64,000 nt of DNA, from positions 1,809,001 through 1,873,000 of the forward strand of contig NZ_CP113930.1 of the NCBI RefSeq assembly GCF_029392095.1, given 5' to 3'. Position 1 is the first letter of the stretch; every line of letters begins with the position of its first letter. Below, in pieces: positions 1-9,057 of the stretch. Under the pieces are notes generated by a model that saw only the letters and a list, made by a program, of their open reading frames with translations, made no database searches and was not told the origin of the DNA. This DNA is from Lactobacillus sp. ESL0700. GTDB taxonomy: Bacteria; Bacillota; Bacilli; Lactobacillales; Lactobacillaceae. Both the position numbers and the translations under genes were made by a program.

Positions 1-914
1 TTGCTCTTTAGCCGAGCCATTCCATCTTGAACATAAACCGGTAATTCACCTAACATGTAGTCACCATCGGGCATCATCCCAGCTTCCATACAGTCAGTAA
101 TCAAAGCAATATGTTCAGCACCCTTTAATTGAACTAAAGCGCGCACCATTTCCTTTTTAACATGGTGCCCATCACAAATTAGCTCATCAGTTACATTGTG
201 CATTGCCATTGCCGCGTTAGAAATTGATGGCGCGTGGTGCGACGGGTCTGGCATCCCGTTAAATGTATGAGTGAACATGGTTGCGCCGTCTTCAATTCCA
301 GCCGCAGCTTGCTCAAAGTTAGCACTTGAGTGTCCTAAAGAAACGACAACACCCTCTTTGACCGCACTGCGAATAAATTCTCTAGTACCCTTACGTTCAG
401 GAGCAAGAGAAATTTTGTTAAGCATGCCATGTGACTCATCCCGCCACTTATTAAACTGGTCAATATCTGGATCGAGTAAATATTTCGGATTTTCAGCACC
501 AGCATGCTCAGCAGTAAAGTAAGGCCCTTCAAAGTGCAAACCTTGAATTTTAGCACCCGTTTCTTCACCCTGATGGTCGCCAAACATCCGACAAATGCGA
601 CTTAAGGTATCAGCACCAGCAGTATAAGTTGTTGGCAGCCAACTGGTAACACCAGATTGCAAAAAGCCTTCAGACAAGCGATTAATTCCTGCCCAGTCAC
701 TCTTCATCACGTCTTCTTTAAGTGAGCCGTGAACGTGAGTGTCAACTAATCCCGGAGCAATCCACTTGCCGGAATAATCAACAATCTTGCCCTCCGGCTT
801 TTCTTGTTCTGAATAATAATAGCCAAACTGCCCGTTATCTTGGATTTCAAGATAGCCTCCTTGGGTAGTTATATTTTCCATAAAAAATTTATCAGCGTGA
901 ATATAATAAGTCAT
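1..914 (-). CDS. nagA: N-acetylglucosamine-6-phosphate deacetylase (partial)
   Basis: Cytoplasmic amidohydrolase that deacetylates GlcNAc-6-P to GlcN-6-P, feeding NagB in amino-sugar use. Reading the minus strand from ATG at 914 gives about 304 residues before the window ends; the family is near 380, so roughly 75 C-terminal residues are missing only because of the edge. Visible motifs are DTHVHG (residues 58-63, metal ligands), HFEGPY (127-132), a GHS segment and HTFNGM, all typical of NagA. The start is fixed by GAAGGAGG six bases upstream. It diverges from the GH31 gene at 1069. Confidence 0.95.
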   Translation of the reverse strand, partial: MTYYIHADKFFMENITTQGGYLEIQDNGQFGYYYSEQEKPEGKIVDYSGKWIAPGLVDTHVHGSLKEDVMKSDWAGINRLSEGFLQSGVTSWLPTTYTAGADTLSRICRMFGDHQGEETGAKIQGLHFEGPYFTAEHAGAENPKYLLDPDIDQFNKWRDESHGMLNKISLAPERKGTREFIRSAVKEGVVVSLGHSSANFEQAAAGIEDGATMFTHTFNGMPDPSHHAPSISNAAMAMHNVTDELICDGHHVKKEMVRALVQLKGAEHIALITDCMEAGMMPDGDYMLGELPVYVQDGMARLKS

Positions 915-1068
915 TATTTCCTCCTTCTTTACCAAAATTCACTTCATCATAATAAGTTTATTTTAAACCATTAAATTGGTATTAACCAGTTTAATCACAA
1001 ATACTACAGAAAAACTTGTTTTTTTAGTTATAATAGGTATTAAGCAAATTAAATAGGAAGCAAAAATT

Positions 1069-4059
1069 ATGACAGATGATATGCAAACAGGCAAACACCA
1101 ACTAGGTGCATTAACTGGCGCCAATAGATGTGAAAATTATTATGAATTGCATTACGCAACCGGCGAAGTTGCGCAATTTTATGTTTTAGCTGACGGTATT
1201 TTTCGCTTTGTGCTTAATCCAGATATTGATTCCGCAGCAGAGCAAACGTCAGCGCTTCAGCTTAATTTTAGTAATGAATCTTTTGAACATTCACAAGTAC
1301 GCGCAACCAGCGACTCATTAATTATCCAAGCAGGCAATTACCAAGTTATTTTTGCGCAAAAACCTGCTGTGATGAGTATCTTTGATGAAACGCTGCATCG
1401 CACCCGAATGAAGCAGGCACAACCACTTGAATTAGCAGCTAACCAAACCCGTGAATTTTTAAAGCAAAACAAAAACGAGTTTTACTTTGGTGGTGGTCTG
1501 CAAAATGGTTACTTTAGTCACAAAGGACGTAAAATCGCCATCAAGAGTGATCACATTACCGGCAAGGGCGGCGTTATTACTCAAGTGCCGTTCTTCTGGT
1601 CTAATGCTGGCTACGGGGAATTGCGCAACACTCACTCAAGCGGCAGCTACGACTTTGGCGTGAACAATAGTGGCTTAACCACAATCAGTCACCAAGATCG
1701 TGTTTTTGATAATTTTTATATTATTGGCGACACGCCGCAAGCTATTTTAGCTAAATATTATGCGTTAACCGGTAAACCAATGATGTTACCTAAATATACG
1801 TTGGGCTTGGGGCACATTGGCAATTTCTGCACAACCTTATGGCAGCCTAGTGAAACCAAAGAACGTAATGCCAGCAAGTTCGGCAACAATTATTACACCC
1901 GAACAAGCGACACGGAGAAAGCTGCCGGCAAGGCTTCACTTAATGGCGAGGAAGACTACCATTTTTCAGCACGGGCCATGCTTGACCGGTACAAGACATT
2001 GCACTTTCCACTAAGCTGGTTTGTGCCGAATTATGGCGTGACCAATCCACCAGTTGATGCTCTCAATTACTTTAACGAGTATGCACAAAACCAAGATATT
2101 GCGCCCGGATTTTGGCATGATGAAAGCTTGTCAATATTGCCAGAGCATGCTGCTTTTACTCTAACTGCCAGTCACGCAACTAACGACCGTGCTCTCTTAA
2201 GTAATGCTTTACAACGCAAAAAACCGCTGGTTATGCAAAACACTGGTTGCCAAGGGATGCAAAAAGCAGCAGCCTTAGCCTTTGGTGCAATTGGTGGTAA
2301 TTGGGAAAACATCGCCACGCAAGTTGCCGGCTTTATCGGCAGTAACCTTTCTGGTCAGCCACTTGTTGGTGCTGCTGTTGACGGTACCACTGGCGGTGGC
2401 AATGCTCAGATTAGCGTCCGCGACTTCGAGTGGAAGAGTTTTACGCCACTATTATTTAGTCTTGACGATCAAGGTAATTTTAGTAAAACGCCGTTTGCTT
2501 ATAATAAAAAAATAACGGAAATCAATCGTTCCTATTCAATTCTGCGAGCACAATTGCAAAGCTACCTCTATACCCTTAATCATCAGGCGCAGGCTGGCAA
2601 TCCGATTGTGCAGCCTCTATTTATCGCCTTCCCTGATGAGCGCAGTAATTATACTGAGCAATTTAGCAGCGAATTTATGCTGGGCAGCAATCTGTTAATT
2701 GCCCCAATTACTAATGGTCGTGAGGATGAAAATGGCGACTCACGTAAAGACAACCTTTACTTACCAGATAGTCGAACAATGTGGCTTGACCTGTTTACTG
2801 GCGAAAAGTACGCTGGCGGCCGCGTCTACAATAACCTGTCTTATCCAGTTTGGCACCTGCCCGTCTTTGTTCGCGGCGGCAGTGTATTTGATCTTGGAAA
2901 ACGTGACTACGTTCTGTATCCACAAGGACAAAGCAGAACAATTGTTTACGATGACGATGATTTGACAGATTTTAACCATAATTATTGTGAAACCAGCATT
3001 GATACCAATCAAACTGCCGGGAATTTAACAATTACTATTAATCCGGTCAAGGGCAATTATCCAGGATTTGATGTTGAGCAGCCAACTAACTTAGCAATCA
3101 TGTGCGATGCCTACCCTGACCAAACTGAAGTTAAAATCAATGATCAAATAATTAAGCTGCAAGAATACGGCACCATTGATGCCTTTAACCACGCTCGCGA
3201 AGGGATTTTCTTCAATACGAATTACAATCCTGTGCCCGAATTTAATCAGTATCACGATGCTAAGCAAACAGCATTGCAAATTAAGTTGGCAGATCGCGAT
3301 GTTACTAACAGTAAGATTAAAATTACGATTCACAATTATACTTATGGTGAAAATGTGTTAGTCCATGCCATTACCGATGGATTACTGCCTTCACCTAAAT
3401 TACCGGCTGTTGACCCAAGTAAAATCTCAGCGCATTCGTTTGAACTTGCTTGGTCCAAACAAGGTGCCGTCCAAATTGAAATCAATGGTCTCTTGTATGA
3501 AGGGATTACTGGCAATTGCTTTACTTTCCATGAGTTATTACCTAATACTCGCTACATTATTCGCATGCGTTATGCGGCAGGGAATAAGGTTTCCGAATGG
3601 TCAGACCCGTTTGGCGTGATTACTAAGCACGCGGCAATTGATTACGCCGTTAGCGACATTCACGTTACCAGCAATTATCCTAGTAATCCCGCACAGCCGC
3701 TCACTTACCTAACTGACTTGAAGCTGGCAAGTGAATGGCAAACAGCGCAGGCATTAACTCCAGACAAACCGCTGGAATTGACCTTTACCTTTAATCAGGT
3801 TGAAAAGTTAAGCCGGATGTCATTTGTACCTCATAATATCGACCATTATTGCGATCCGATTGACATCAGTGTCGCCGTATCAACTGACGGCTATAATTAT
3901 GTTACTTATGCCGACCACCTCAAGTGGAAAGCTGATAGCAAAAACAAGGTCATCGGTTTGCGCGATGTCTGTGCAAAGGCAATTCGACTAACAATCTATC
4001 AAGCTTCAGGACCACTAGTTGCCTCTCGTGAAGTAATCTTTTTTAGGGCGAAGAAGTAA
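1069..4059 (+). CDS. GH31-family protein with FN3 and discoidin-like modules; catalytic Asp residues apparently replaced
   Basis: A 996-residue cytoplasmic-type protein (no signal peptide). It has the GH31 order: N-terminal beta domain (about 1-230), (beta/alpha)8 barrel (about 240-560, with WFVPNYG, GGNWENI and SGQPLVG segments), proximal and distal beta domains, an FN3-like module (about 780-860) and an F5/8C (discoidin)-like module (about 865-990). It most resembles the GH31 branch containing bacterial alpha-N-acetylgalactosaminidase-like enzymes. In that branch the nucleophile lies in a KTDVAW-type motif and the acid/base in a W(S/T)GDQ-type motif. By my eye alignment the positions here are A367 (in LTASHA) and A407 (in AFGAIGG). 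The call to the fold is firm; activity is doubtful. SD AGGAAG precedes the ATG. Confidence 0.8.
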   Translation: MTDDMQTGKHQLGALTGANRCENYYELHYATGEVAQFYVLADGIFRFVLNPDIDSAAEQTSALQLNFSNESFEHSQVRATSDSLIIQAGNYQVIFAQKPAVMSIFDETLHRTRMKQAQPLELAANQTREFLKQNKNEFYFGGGLQNGYFSHKGRKIAIKSDHITGKGGVITQVPFFWSNAGYGELRNTHSSGSYDFGVNNSGLTTISHQDRVFDNFYIIGDTPQAILAKYYALTGKPMMLPKYTLGLGHIGNFCTTLWQPSETKERNASKFGNNYYTRTSDTEKAAGKASLNGEEDYHFSARAMLDRYKTLHFPLSWFVPNYGVTNPPVDALNYFNEYAQNQDIAPGFWHDESLSILPEHAAFTLTASHATNDRALLSNALQRKKPLVMQNTGCQGMQKAAALAFGAIGGNWENIATQVAGFIGSNLSGQPLVGAAVDGTTGGGNAQISVRDFEWKSFTPLLFSLDDQGNFSKTPFAYNKKITEINRSYSILRAQLQSYLYTLNHQAQAGNPIVQPLFIAFPDERSNYTEQFSSEFMLGSNLLIAPITNGREDENGDSRKDNLYLPDSRTMWLDLFTGEKYAGGRVYNNLSYPVWHLPVFVRGGSVFDLGKRDYVLYPQGQSRTIVYDDDDLTDFNHNYCETSIDTNQTAGNLTITINPVKGNYPGFDVEQPTNLAIMCDAYPDQTEVKINDQIIKLQEYGTIDAFNHAREGIFFNTNYNPVPEFNQYHDAKQTALQIKLADRDVTNSKIKITIHNYTYGENVLVHAITDGLLPSPKLPAVDPSKISAHSFELAWSKQGAVQIEINGLLYEGITGNCFTFHELLPNTRYIIRMRYAAGNKVSEWSDPFGVITKHAAIDYAVSDIHVTSNYPSNPAQPLTYLTDLKLASEWQTAQALTPDKPLELTFTFNQVEKLSRMSFVPHNIDHYCDPIDISVAVSTDGYNYVTYADHLKWKADSKNKVIGLRDVCAKAIRLTIYQASGPLVASREVIFFRAKK

Positions 4060-4081
4060 TTCATCAAATTTTAAAAGTTAT

Positions 4082-4126
4082 AAAATAACTCAAGTTTCAT
4101 CCAAAGAAGCTTGAGTTATTTTATTA
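4082..4126 (+). terminator. Rho-independent terminator after GH31 gene
   Basis: AAAATAACTCAAG pairs with CTTGAGTTATTTT around a 15-base loop, followed by a T/A-rich run. It lies between the GH31 stop (4059) and the CPBP protease start (4165). Confidence 0.75.
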
Positions 4127-4164
4127 TTTTAGAATAATATTATATAAAAAGAGGGTACACATCA

Positions 4165-5319
4165 ATGACAAATAAAACTATTAAACTTTGGCACTTTTTA
4201 CAAACTCTAGCTCAAATCATACTTTTTACTATTTCGTGTCTAATTTATGATTACGATTATGCTTATTTAATTAGCATATTTTTGCTTTGTATTTGTGAGT
4301 TCACCTTATTGTTGCCTGCTAACAAGAGGCTATTAAAATTACAACATTTTAATTATTACTTTGAAGTATTAGCCATCTGTTACACACTGCCTCATGTCCT
4401 TAACGAAACGCTATATTTAATTCAGGACAACAATATCTCCAATCTAAATTTCTATATAATACTAGCCATACTCTACTCACTTGTGATGTTTATTCCCATG
4501 GCTAAGTTAGCGTTAAATCAAATAACAAATCTATATGGCAAATTATTACTGCTACCACTAATCTTTCTAGCTACAGTATTTTCGCCTAGGCAGATCACTG
4601 CTGGACTTAAATACACTGGGGTACTAAAGGTAATCCTAAATTCAGAAATAACTGGTGCACTTGCTTTTATCATCATCACCTACATCGCAATGAAAAAAGC
4701 AAATACCTTCTTCTTGCATTTTAAGCTAAGCAATAAAATGTCGGTGGCTCCTATTTTAGTGATCATTCTTGCATTTATCTTAAAACTGCTGTCTGATATT
4801 ATGCCGGCTCTGCTAATCTGGCCTAATATCATTGACGGCTTCGATTATTACATTTCCCAAATAAATTATTCAATGTTACTAACAGCATTAAGAGCTGGTA
4901 CTGCTGAAGAATGGCTTCTAAGATTCTGCATTCTAAGCATTCTGATAAGTATTTTAAAAAATGCGCGCCAACAATTACTTTGGGTGACGTTAATCGATGG
5001 TCTGCTCTTTTCAATCTTCCATATCTGTAATCTTGGTTCTCAATCGCTCAACACAACACTAGGTCAAATGTTGTCGACACTTAGCTTTGGAATATTTATT
5101 ACTGCAGTATACCTTTATACTAATTCAATCTTAATCCCAATTACTTTTCACTTTTTGCATGACCTGATTGCGCTTGTCTTGGTTAATGCACCCGTAATGA
5201 GCCCTAACCATTTACAACCTTGGCAGTCATTGGTCTTAGAATTCATCATTGCTCTTCTCATAGCCGGATTCCTAACCTCGAAGCAACGAAAAGAAACTAT
5301 CTATCATAACCTCGCGTAA
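4165..5319 (+). CDS. CPBP family intramembrane glutamic protease
   Basis: A 384-residue polytopic membrane protein with about ten hydrophobic segments. The CPBP (CAAX protease/bacteriocin-processing, Abi) signatures are present in order in the C-terminal half: EEWLLR (EExxxR) near residue 251, FSIFH (FxxxH) near 286 and HFLHD (HxxxD) near 332. Family members cleave membrane substrates and in lactic acid bacteria often serve bacteriocin self-immunity, but no bacteriocin gene is adjacent, so the substrate is unknown. SD-like AGAGGG sits upstream of the ATG. It converges on the Rgg gene at 5328. Confidence 0.85.
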   Translation: MTNKTIKLWHFLQTLAQIILFTISCLIYDYDYAYLISIFLLCICEFTLLLPANKRLLKLQHFNYYFEVLAICYTLPHVLNETLYLIQDNNISNLNFYIILAILYSLVMFIPMAKLALNQITNLYGKLLLLPLIFLATVFSPRQITAGLKYTGVLKVILNSEITGALAFIIITYIAMKKANTFFLHFKLSNKMSVAPILVIILAFILKLLSDIMPALLIWPNIIDGFDYYISQINYSMLLTALRAGTAEEWLLRFCILSILISILKNARQQLLWVTLIDGLLFSIFHICNLGSQSLNTTLGQMLSTLSFGIFITAVYLYTNSILIPITFHFLHDLIALVLVNAPVMSPNHLQPWQSLVLEFIIALLIAGFLTSKQRKETIYHNLA

Positions 5320-5327
5320 TACTTTCT

Positions 5328-6173
5328 TTAGTTATTTGCAAGCTCTTCAAGCTCCTTACCATACTCTGGCATTCCAGCAATTTTGATAGTTTTTGCTATT
5401 CCTTTTACTTCATCAAGATACTGCTCATTCTGATCGAAATGATACTTAATAATGTCTTCAAATGCTGGAGCAATAGCTTTATAAAAGAATATATTTGGTT
5501 TAGTTTTTATTTGTTGTTCACTATTAATAAAAAATTCTGTTTCATCAAATCTTTTATTACGAATACATAAAATCATCATATTAATAATTATAGCTAAAAC
5601 CAATTTTTGAACTCTTATACTACTTGATCCAATAAATTGCTTTACTAGTCTTTTTGAAATTACCAAGTTACTATCTAAATCATAGAAGCTCATAAGATTG
5701 CAATACATATTTAAATTGTCAGAACTAAAATGCGAAATATTAAAAGTTTTTTCTTTCATTCTATCTATAATGTTTTTATCTATACTAGAAAGATCTTTAT
5801 TAAGCATTGCAATTAAAATATCGATTGTATTTAACTTATTTTCTTTATCTGGAAATTTGCTTTCGGCAACAAAACTCCGTACTTGTTGTAAATCATGGAC
5901 AGAATCTTGAAAATAGGCTTCGTCAATCATTTTATCAATTTCTTGATTTTCATCGTGGACAGATTGATCCTGATAATTTAATTTGCCAAAAAAATCAATT
6001 AATGGAACTTTATTAGCATGCAATAAATCAACCAAATCTTCCGCCGAGATTCTGCTTATTTTTTTTTCGACTTTAGCATAAAATGATGGGCTTATTACGG
6101 CTCCAGCCCATTCCCTTTGCGTTTTTCTTTGTTCAATTCGATAATCCTTGAGCAATTCACCAATAGTCAACAT
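5328..6173 (-). CDS. Rgg/GadR/MutR-family transcriptional regulator (copy 1)
   Basis: A 281-residue regulator. Residues 1-65 form an XRE-type helix-turn-helix (IGELLKDYRIEQRKTQ start, SPSFYAKVEKK recognition region), followed by an all-helical Rgg-type C-terminal domain that in relatives binds short peptides. AAGGAGG precedes the ATG. It is transcribed away from the MFS gene at 6275 across a 101-bp intergenic region containing a palindrome, and it is a paralogue of the 280-aa regulator at 11076-11918, which has the same arrangement. I infer that it controls the adjacent transporter. No SHP-like peptide ORF was found beside it. Confidence 0.85.
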   Translation of the reverse strand: MLTIGELLKDYRIEQRKTQREWAGAVISPSFYAKVEKKISRISAEDLVDLLHANKVPLIDFFGKLNYQDQSVHDENQEIDKMIDEAYFQDSVHDLQQVRSFVAESKFPDKENKLNTIDILIAMLNKDLSSIDKNIIDRMKEKTFNISHFSSDNLNMYCNLMSFYDLDSNLVISKRLVKQFIGSSSIRVQKLVLAIIINMMILCIRNKRFDETEFFINSEQQIKTKPNIFFYKAIAPAFEDIIKYHFDQNEQYLDEVKGIAKTIKIAGMPEYGKELEELANN

Positions 6174-6196
6174 TATTCCTCCTTTATTTTAGATTT

Positions 6197-6216
6197 TGTC
6201 AAATATGACACTTTTA
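6197..6216. promoter_or_regulatory. Putative Rgg operator (copy 1)
   Basis: TGTCAAATATGACA is a near-perfect palindrome, continuing as CTTTTA. Nearly the same string (TCAAATACGACACTTTTA) sits in the equivalent place of the second Rgg/MFS pair at 11963-11984, in otherwise diverged intergenic DNA. Binding by Rgg is inference. Confidence 0.55.
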
Positions 6217-6274
6217 TCTACTTTTATTATAGCCAAAATATAATGAATACAAGATTAAATAAAGGAGAAAAATT

Positions 6275-7534
6275 ATGGACATTTTTTTAAAGAACAAAAA
6301 TTATCGTAAATTCACAATTGCAAGTTGGCTATCTAGTGCTGGCAACATTCTTTTCTACTTAGCATTAATGACCTACGCTAGTAAACTGAAAAATTACGCT
6401 TTAGCTTTGTCATTAATTTCAATTACTGAAGCAGTTCCTGATTTACTTCAAAGTATCGGCGGCTACTTCGCTGACCGCACTAAAAATAAATTTCAAGTTA
6501 TTATTCGTTTAGCAATCATCCGCTTTATTCTATATATGATTGTGGGTGCATTATTCGTCACTAACATTGCTGGTTGGAATTTAGTATTACTGGTGATTGC
6601 TATTAACTTCATTTCTGATGTTTCTGGCATGTATTCCAGTGGCTTGCAAACTCCATTAATTGTTGGTTTAGTTGGGGAAAAAGAAGTATCTGTAGCCGAA
6701 GGGTTCACAGGTGGTATCTCCCAATTAATTTCAATGGGTGCACAATTTGTTGGCTCAGCCTTGCTGTTATTCATGTCATATTCCTCTCTAGCAATTCTTA
6801 ACGCTCTAACCTTCTTAGTAGCTGGTTTAATCTACGCTAATATTGCTAAAAATATTGCCAAGACACCTGCTAAAGATGAACTACAAACCGTTAACGATCA
6901 AAATTTCTTGGCAACTTTTAAATCTTCATTTAATCAGGCTAAGCAAGCGCACGGTTTGCTAACAATCGTTATAGTAGTTGCATTACTAAATGGTATTTTG
7001 TCTGCACTAGAACCATTAATTTCAATTTCTTTTGCGGCTAATAAAAACATGTTAATTGGTACTTTCAGTTTTACCATTGCAATTTTCGGAGCTGTCGTTT
7101 CTATTGGTACAGCACTGGGGAGCGCAATCGGTACTAAGCTACTAAAGGACACATCATTATTTATTATCATCTTACTTGATACGATTTCAGGTATCCTTAT
7201 GCTCGGATCAATGCTTATGCAAAATTCGATTGCTTGCTTCATCTTCGGTGCTATTCTTGGCTTTTTTGCCGGGACTGCTAGTCCAAAATTATATCAATGG
7301 TTAGTACAGTCAGTTGATCGAAAGATTTTAGCGTCTACTATGGGAGCACTGAGTACTATTCTTGTCATCGCTGGTCCTTTAACAAATGCAATCTTTTCAA
7401 GTATTGCTGGTACAGCTGGTCTCAATTATGCATTAATAGGTTTAATAGCACTCAGTGCTGTAACATTTTTAATTACATTAATTGTTATGTTTAAAACTAG
7501 AAATAACAAACAAGTTGAGGTAACGGCAGAATAA
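6275..7534 (+). CDS. MFS transporter, Rgg-linked (copy 1)
   Basis: A 419-residue major facilitator with 12 predicted membrane helices and the N-terminal start MDIFLKNKNYRKF. It belongs to the MFS_1/MFS_3-like exporters of lactic acid bacteria (macrolide-efflux-like). AAAGGAG lies seven bases before the ATG. It is divergently paired with the Rgg gene at 5328-6173 and closely related along its whole length to the 418-residue MFS at 12048. The substrate cannot be read from the sequence; export of a toxic compound or of a signalling peptide are both possible. Confidence 0.85.
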   Translation: MDIFLKNKNYRKFTIASWLSSAGNILFYLALMTYASKLKNYALALSLISITEAVPDLLQSIGGYFADRTKNKFQVIIRLAIIRFILYMIVGALFVTNIAGWNLVLLVIAINFISDVSGMYSSGLQTPLIVGLVGEKEVSVAEGFTGGISQLISMGAQFVGSALLLFMSYSSLAILNALTFLVAGLIYANIAKNIAKTPAKDELQTVNDQNFLATFKSSFNQAKQAHGLLTIVIVVALLNGILSALEPLISISFAANKNMLIGTFSFTIAIFGAVVSIGTALGSAIGTKLLKDTSLFIIILLDTISGILMLGSMLMQNSIACFIFGAILGFFAGTASPKLYQWLVQSVDRKILASTMGALSTILVIAGPLTNAIFSSIAGTAGLNYALIGLIALSAVTFLITLIVMFKTRNNKQVEVTAE

Positions 7535-7587
7535 ATTAAATAAATTGTCCATAAATAGCACTCATTAAAAAATAATTATAAAGCTAC

Positions 7588-7615
7588 TTGATTTTAATAT
7601 TGCAAATGCTAATAT
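7588..7615 (+). promoter_or_regulatory. Promoter for small membrane protein
   Basis: TTGATT and TAATAT are separated by 16 bp, about 40 bp upstream of the small ORF at 7657. Confidence 0.5.
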
Positions 7616-7656
7616 ATTTATATCCAAAAGAAAGTAGTACCTAATGTATTGAAGAA

Positions 7657-7899
7657 GTGCCTAACAAATGGCAACTTCTAGAGATGTCTATTAATAAAAT
7701 GAAAAAACCAATCAAAAAGCCAATGAAATTATACAAAAAAATAACTGGTGAAAAAATCTTTTTAGTCATATGTGCTATATACACAATAGTAATGTGGCTT
7801 TCACTAGTTTTTAATTTTTATGCATTTGTTATTGAACTTAAAATAGCTGTATTGATAGCATTAGCATTTTACCTTATAAATTGGCTTTTTATAAAATAA
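7657..7899 (+). CDS. Small membrane protein of unknown function
   Basis: Up to 80 residues: a lysine-rich N-terminus (KKPIKKP), then two hydrophobic segments (about residues 30-50 and 57-78). I do not recognise the family. The GTG at 7657 gives the longest form with a weak GAAGAA upstream; ATG codons at 7684 and 7699 are alternatives without a better ribosome site. A promoter-like pair lies upstream. It stands alone between the MFS gene and the HigBA relic. Confidence 0.45.
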   Translation: MPNKWQLLEMSINKMKKPIKKPMKLYKKITGEKIFLVICAIYTIVMWLSLVFNFYAFVIELKIAVLIALAFYLINWLFIK

Positions 7900-7917
7900 A
7901 AACAGTTTGTGCTTTGA

Positions 7918-7965
7918 AGTGTCCCATAATAGTTAGATATAAAACTAGTTACGGGGCATTTTTCA
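7918..7965 (+). terminator. Terminator-like hairpin
   Basis: GTCCC and GGGGC arms enclose a partly paired AT-rich stem and are followed by ATTTTT. It ends the small membrane gene and abuts the HigB remnant. Confidence 0.45.
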
Positions 7966-8212
7966 ATTAGCCAGTTAAAATTACTGCAAGCTTTAGGACC
8001 TGGTATTAGACCACCACAATCTAAGGTTCTTAAGGGCTATAAATATCCCATTATGGAGTTGCGTCCTTTGCCGGATAGAGTTTTTTATGCGAGTTACGAT
8101 GTAAATAAATTTATCTTGTTAACCCCACTATACAAAAAAGCAGAATAAAACTGATAAGAAGCAAGTTGAACGAGCAATTAGTCTTTTAGAAAATTGGCTA
8201 GAAAGGCAGTGA
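7963..8212 (+). pseudogene. HigB/Gp49-like toxin remnant, N-truncated and frameshifted
   Basis: The frame from 7963 reads a RelE/HigB (Gp49) toxin core: GPGIRPPQSKVLKGYKYPI, ELRPLPDRVFYASY and FILLTPLYKKAE. It stops at TAA 8146-8148. A shift continues the family C-terminus (TDKKQVERAISLLENWLE) to the stop at 8210-8212, four bases before the antitoxin ATG. The N-terminal part of the toxin is absent, so the gene is dead. The order toxin then HTH antitoxin is that of higBA modules. Confidence 0.7.
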
Positions 8213-8216
8213 TTAG

Positions 8217-8450
8217 ATGAAACTTAATGATATTGAGAGTAGTTTTTCGTCTATTTCAGAAGATGAAAAAGTAATTATTGACACGTTGGCTAAGCTTTGT
8301 GCTGAAAGGATTAAGCGTAATATTCCACAAACAGTATTTGCGAAAAGAATTGGCATGAAGCAGCCACAATTAGCTAAATTGGAAATGTTAGATTCTGTAC
8401 CAACATTGGCAACATTAAATCGGTATGCAAATGGATTGGGTTCAGTTTAA
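8217..8450 (+). CDS. HigA-like XRE antitoxin, C-terminally shortened
   Basis: 77 residues with a Cro/XRE helix-turn-helix (QTVFAKRIGMKQPQLAKLE, about residues 40-58). Typical HigA antitoxins of this type continue some 15-20 residues past the NRYANGLG motif, but here the frame ends after GLGSV, so a truncated antitoxin is likely. It follows the broken higB-like toxin by four bases. It may still bind its operator or be decaying with its partner. Confidence 0.6.
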   Translation: MKLNDIESSFSSISEDEKVIIDTLAKLCAERIKRNIPQTVFAKRIGMKQPQLAKLEMLDSVPTLATLNRYANGLGSV

Positions 8451-8483
8451 TCAATCGAAAAAAGCAGACTAAAATTCAAAAAC

Positions 8484-8515
8484 AAAAATAGCCCAGGAAC
8501 ACCTGAGCTATTTTG
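8484..8515 (-). terminator. Terminator of the 51-aa peptide gene
   Basis: AAAATAGC(T/C)CAGG pairs with CCTGAGCTATTTT around a short loop; read on the minus strand it ends in a T run directly after the peptide stop. An almost identical terminator without the gene remains at 59713-59743. Confidence 0.75.
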
Positions 8516-8521
8516 TTTGTT

Positions 8522-8677
8522 TTACCTGAAAATCCGTAGAATTTCTTTGAGTAAATCAGCTATTTTGTCGAGCAAATTCGCTAATTTATCCAAATCCGTA
8601 CCTAAAGCCCGCAAAGCAGGCGTTAGCTCCGTTAGTAGTAAACAAATAAGAATTATAGAAAGCACGTTTTTTATCAT
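8522..8677 (-). CDS. 51-aa hydrophobic/amphipathic peptide, candidate toxin
   Basis: MIKNVLSIILICLLLTEL begins the product: a short membrane-like segment (residues 4-17), followed by a regular amphipathic helix (residues 28-50, leucine/isoleucine face with alternating charges). The ribosome site AAAGGAGGTGA is unusually strong, and the stop is followed at once by a terminator. Such architecture fits type I toxins or small membrane-active peptides, but I do not recognise a named family. A divergent small RNA at 8756-8853 starts with a copy of the antisense of this gene's first codons, suggesting antisense control. Confidence 0.6.
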   Translation of the reverse strand: MIKNVLSIILICLLLTELTPALRALGTDLDKLANLLDKIADLLKEILRIFR

Positions 8678-8755
8678 GTTTTCACCTCCTTTCAAGGAGG
8701 ATCAAAAACGTACAAATTAATTTTAACATATCTCAATTAGTGTTATACTTAATTT

Positions 8756-8853
8756 AAGAATTATAGAAGTACATATTTATCATGTACAAAAACGTGCTCT
8801 GCAAGTTAATTACTTGCAAGCCGGCTGAGCGGTCCCAACGGATCGCTTTTTTT
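8756..8853 (+). ncRNA. Candidate antisense antitoxin RNA for the 51-aa peptide
   Basis: Extended -10 TGTTATACT (8741-8749) places the start near 8756. The first 29 bases share AAGAATTATAGAA and TTTATCATG with the complementary strand of the peptide's start region (8648-8678), so the RNA could pair with the mRNA over its start codon and first ten codons. A GCAAG/CTTGC hairpin and a terminator (GCGGTCC...GGATCGC then seven T) follow. RNAII-type antitoxins of Fst/par systems use the same direct-repeat principle, but there the two RNAs converge; here they diverge. Confidence 0.55.
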
Positions 8854-8971
8854 GTTTTTAATAATCTAAAGTGTTCAACTTCATTCTACAATCTGCTCAA
8901 ATTTTTCTTCAACAATTTATTCTCACTATTAGTTAACCGTGTTTTTGCAATTTTCTTATTATAAAATAAAT

Positions 8972-9000
8972 TTGTTCATTTGCTAAATACAAGATATACT
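8972..9000 (+). promoter_or_regulatory. topB promoter
   Basis: TTGTTC, 17-bp spacer, TATACT, 58 bp before the topB start. Confidence 0.65.
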
Positions 9001-9057
9001 AATTAAGCCAAACAAGAGTTTGCCCACAATTTTATCTTTAGCAAGGAACTGATTAAT

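Noticed and set aside
8517..8720. Plus-strand 67-codon ORF over the peptide gene
   Set aside because: It is the antisense shadow of the 51-aa peptide, whose strand has the SD and terminator.
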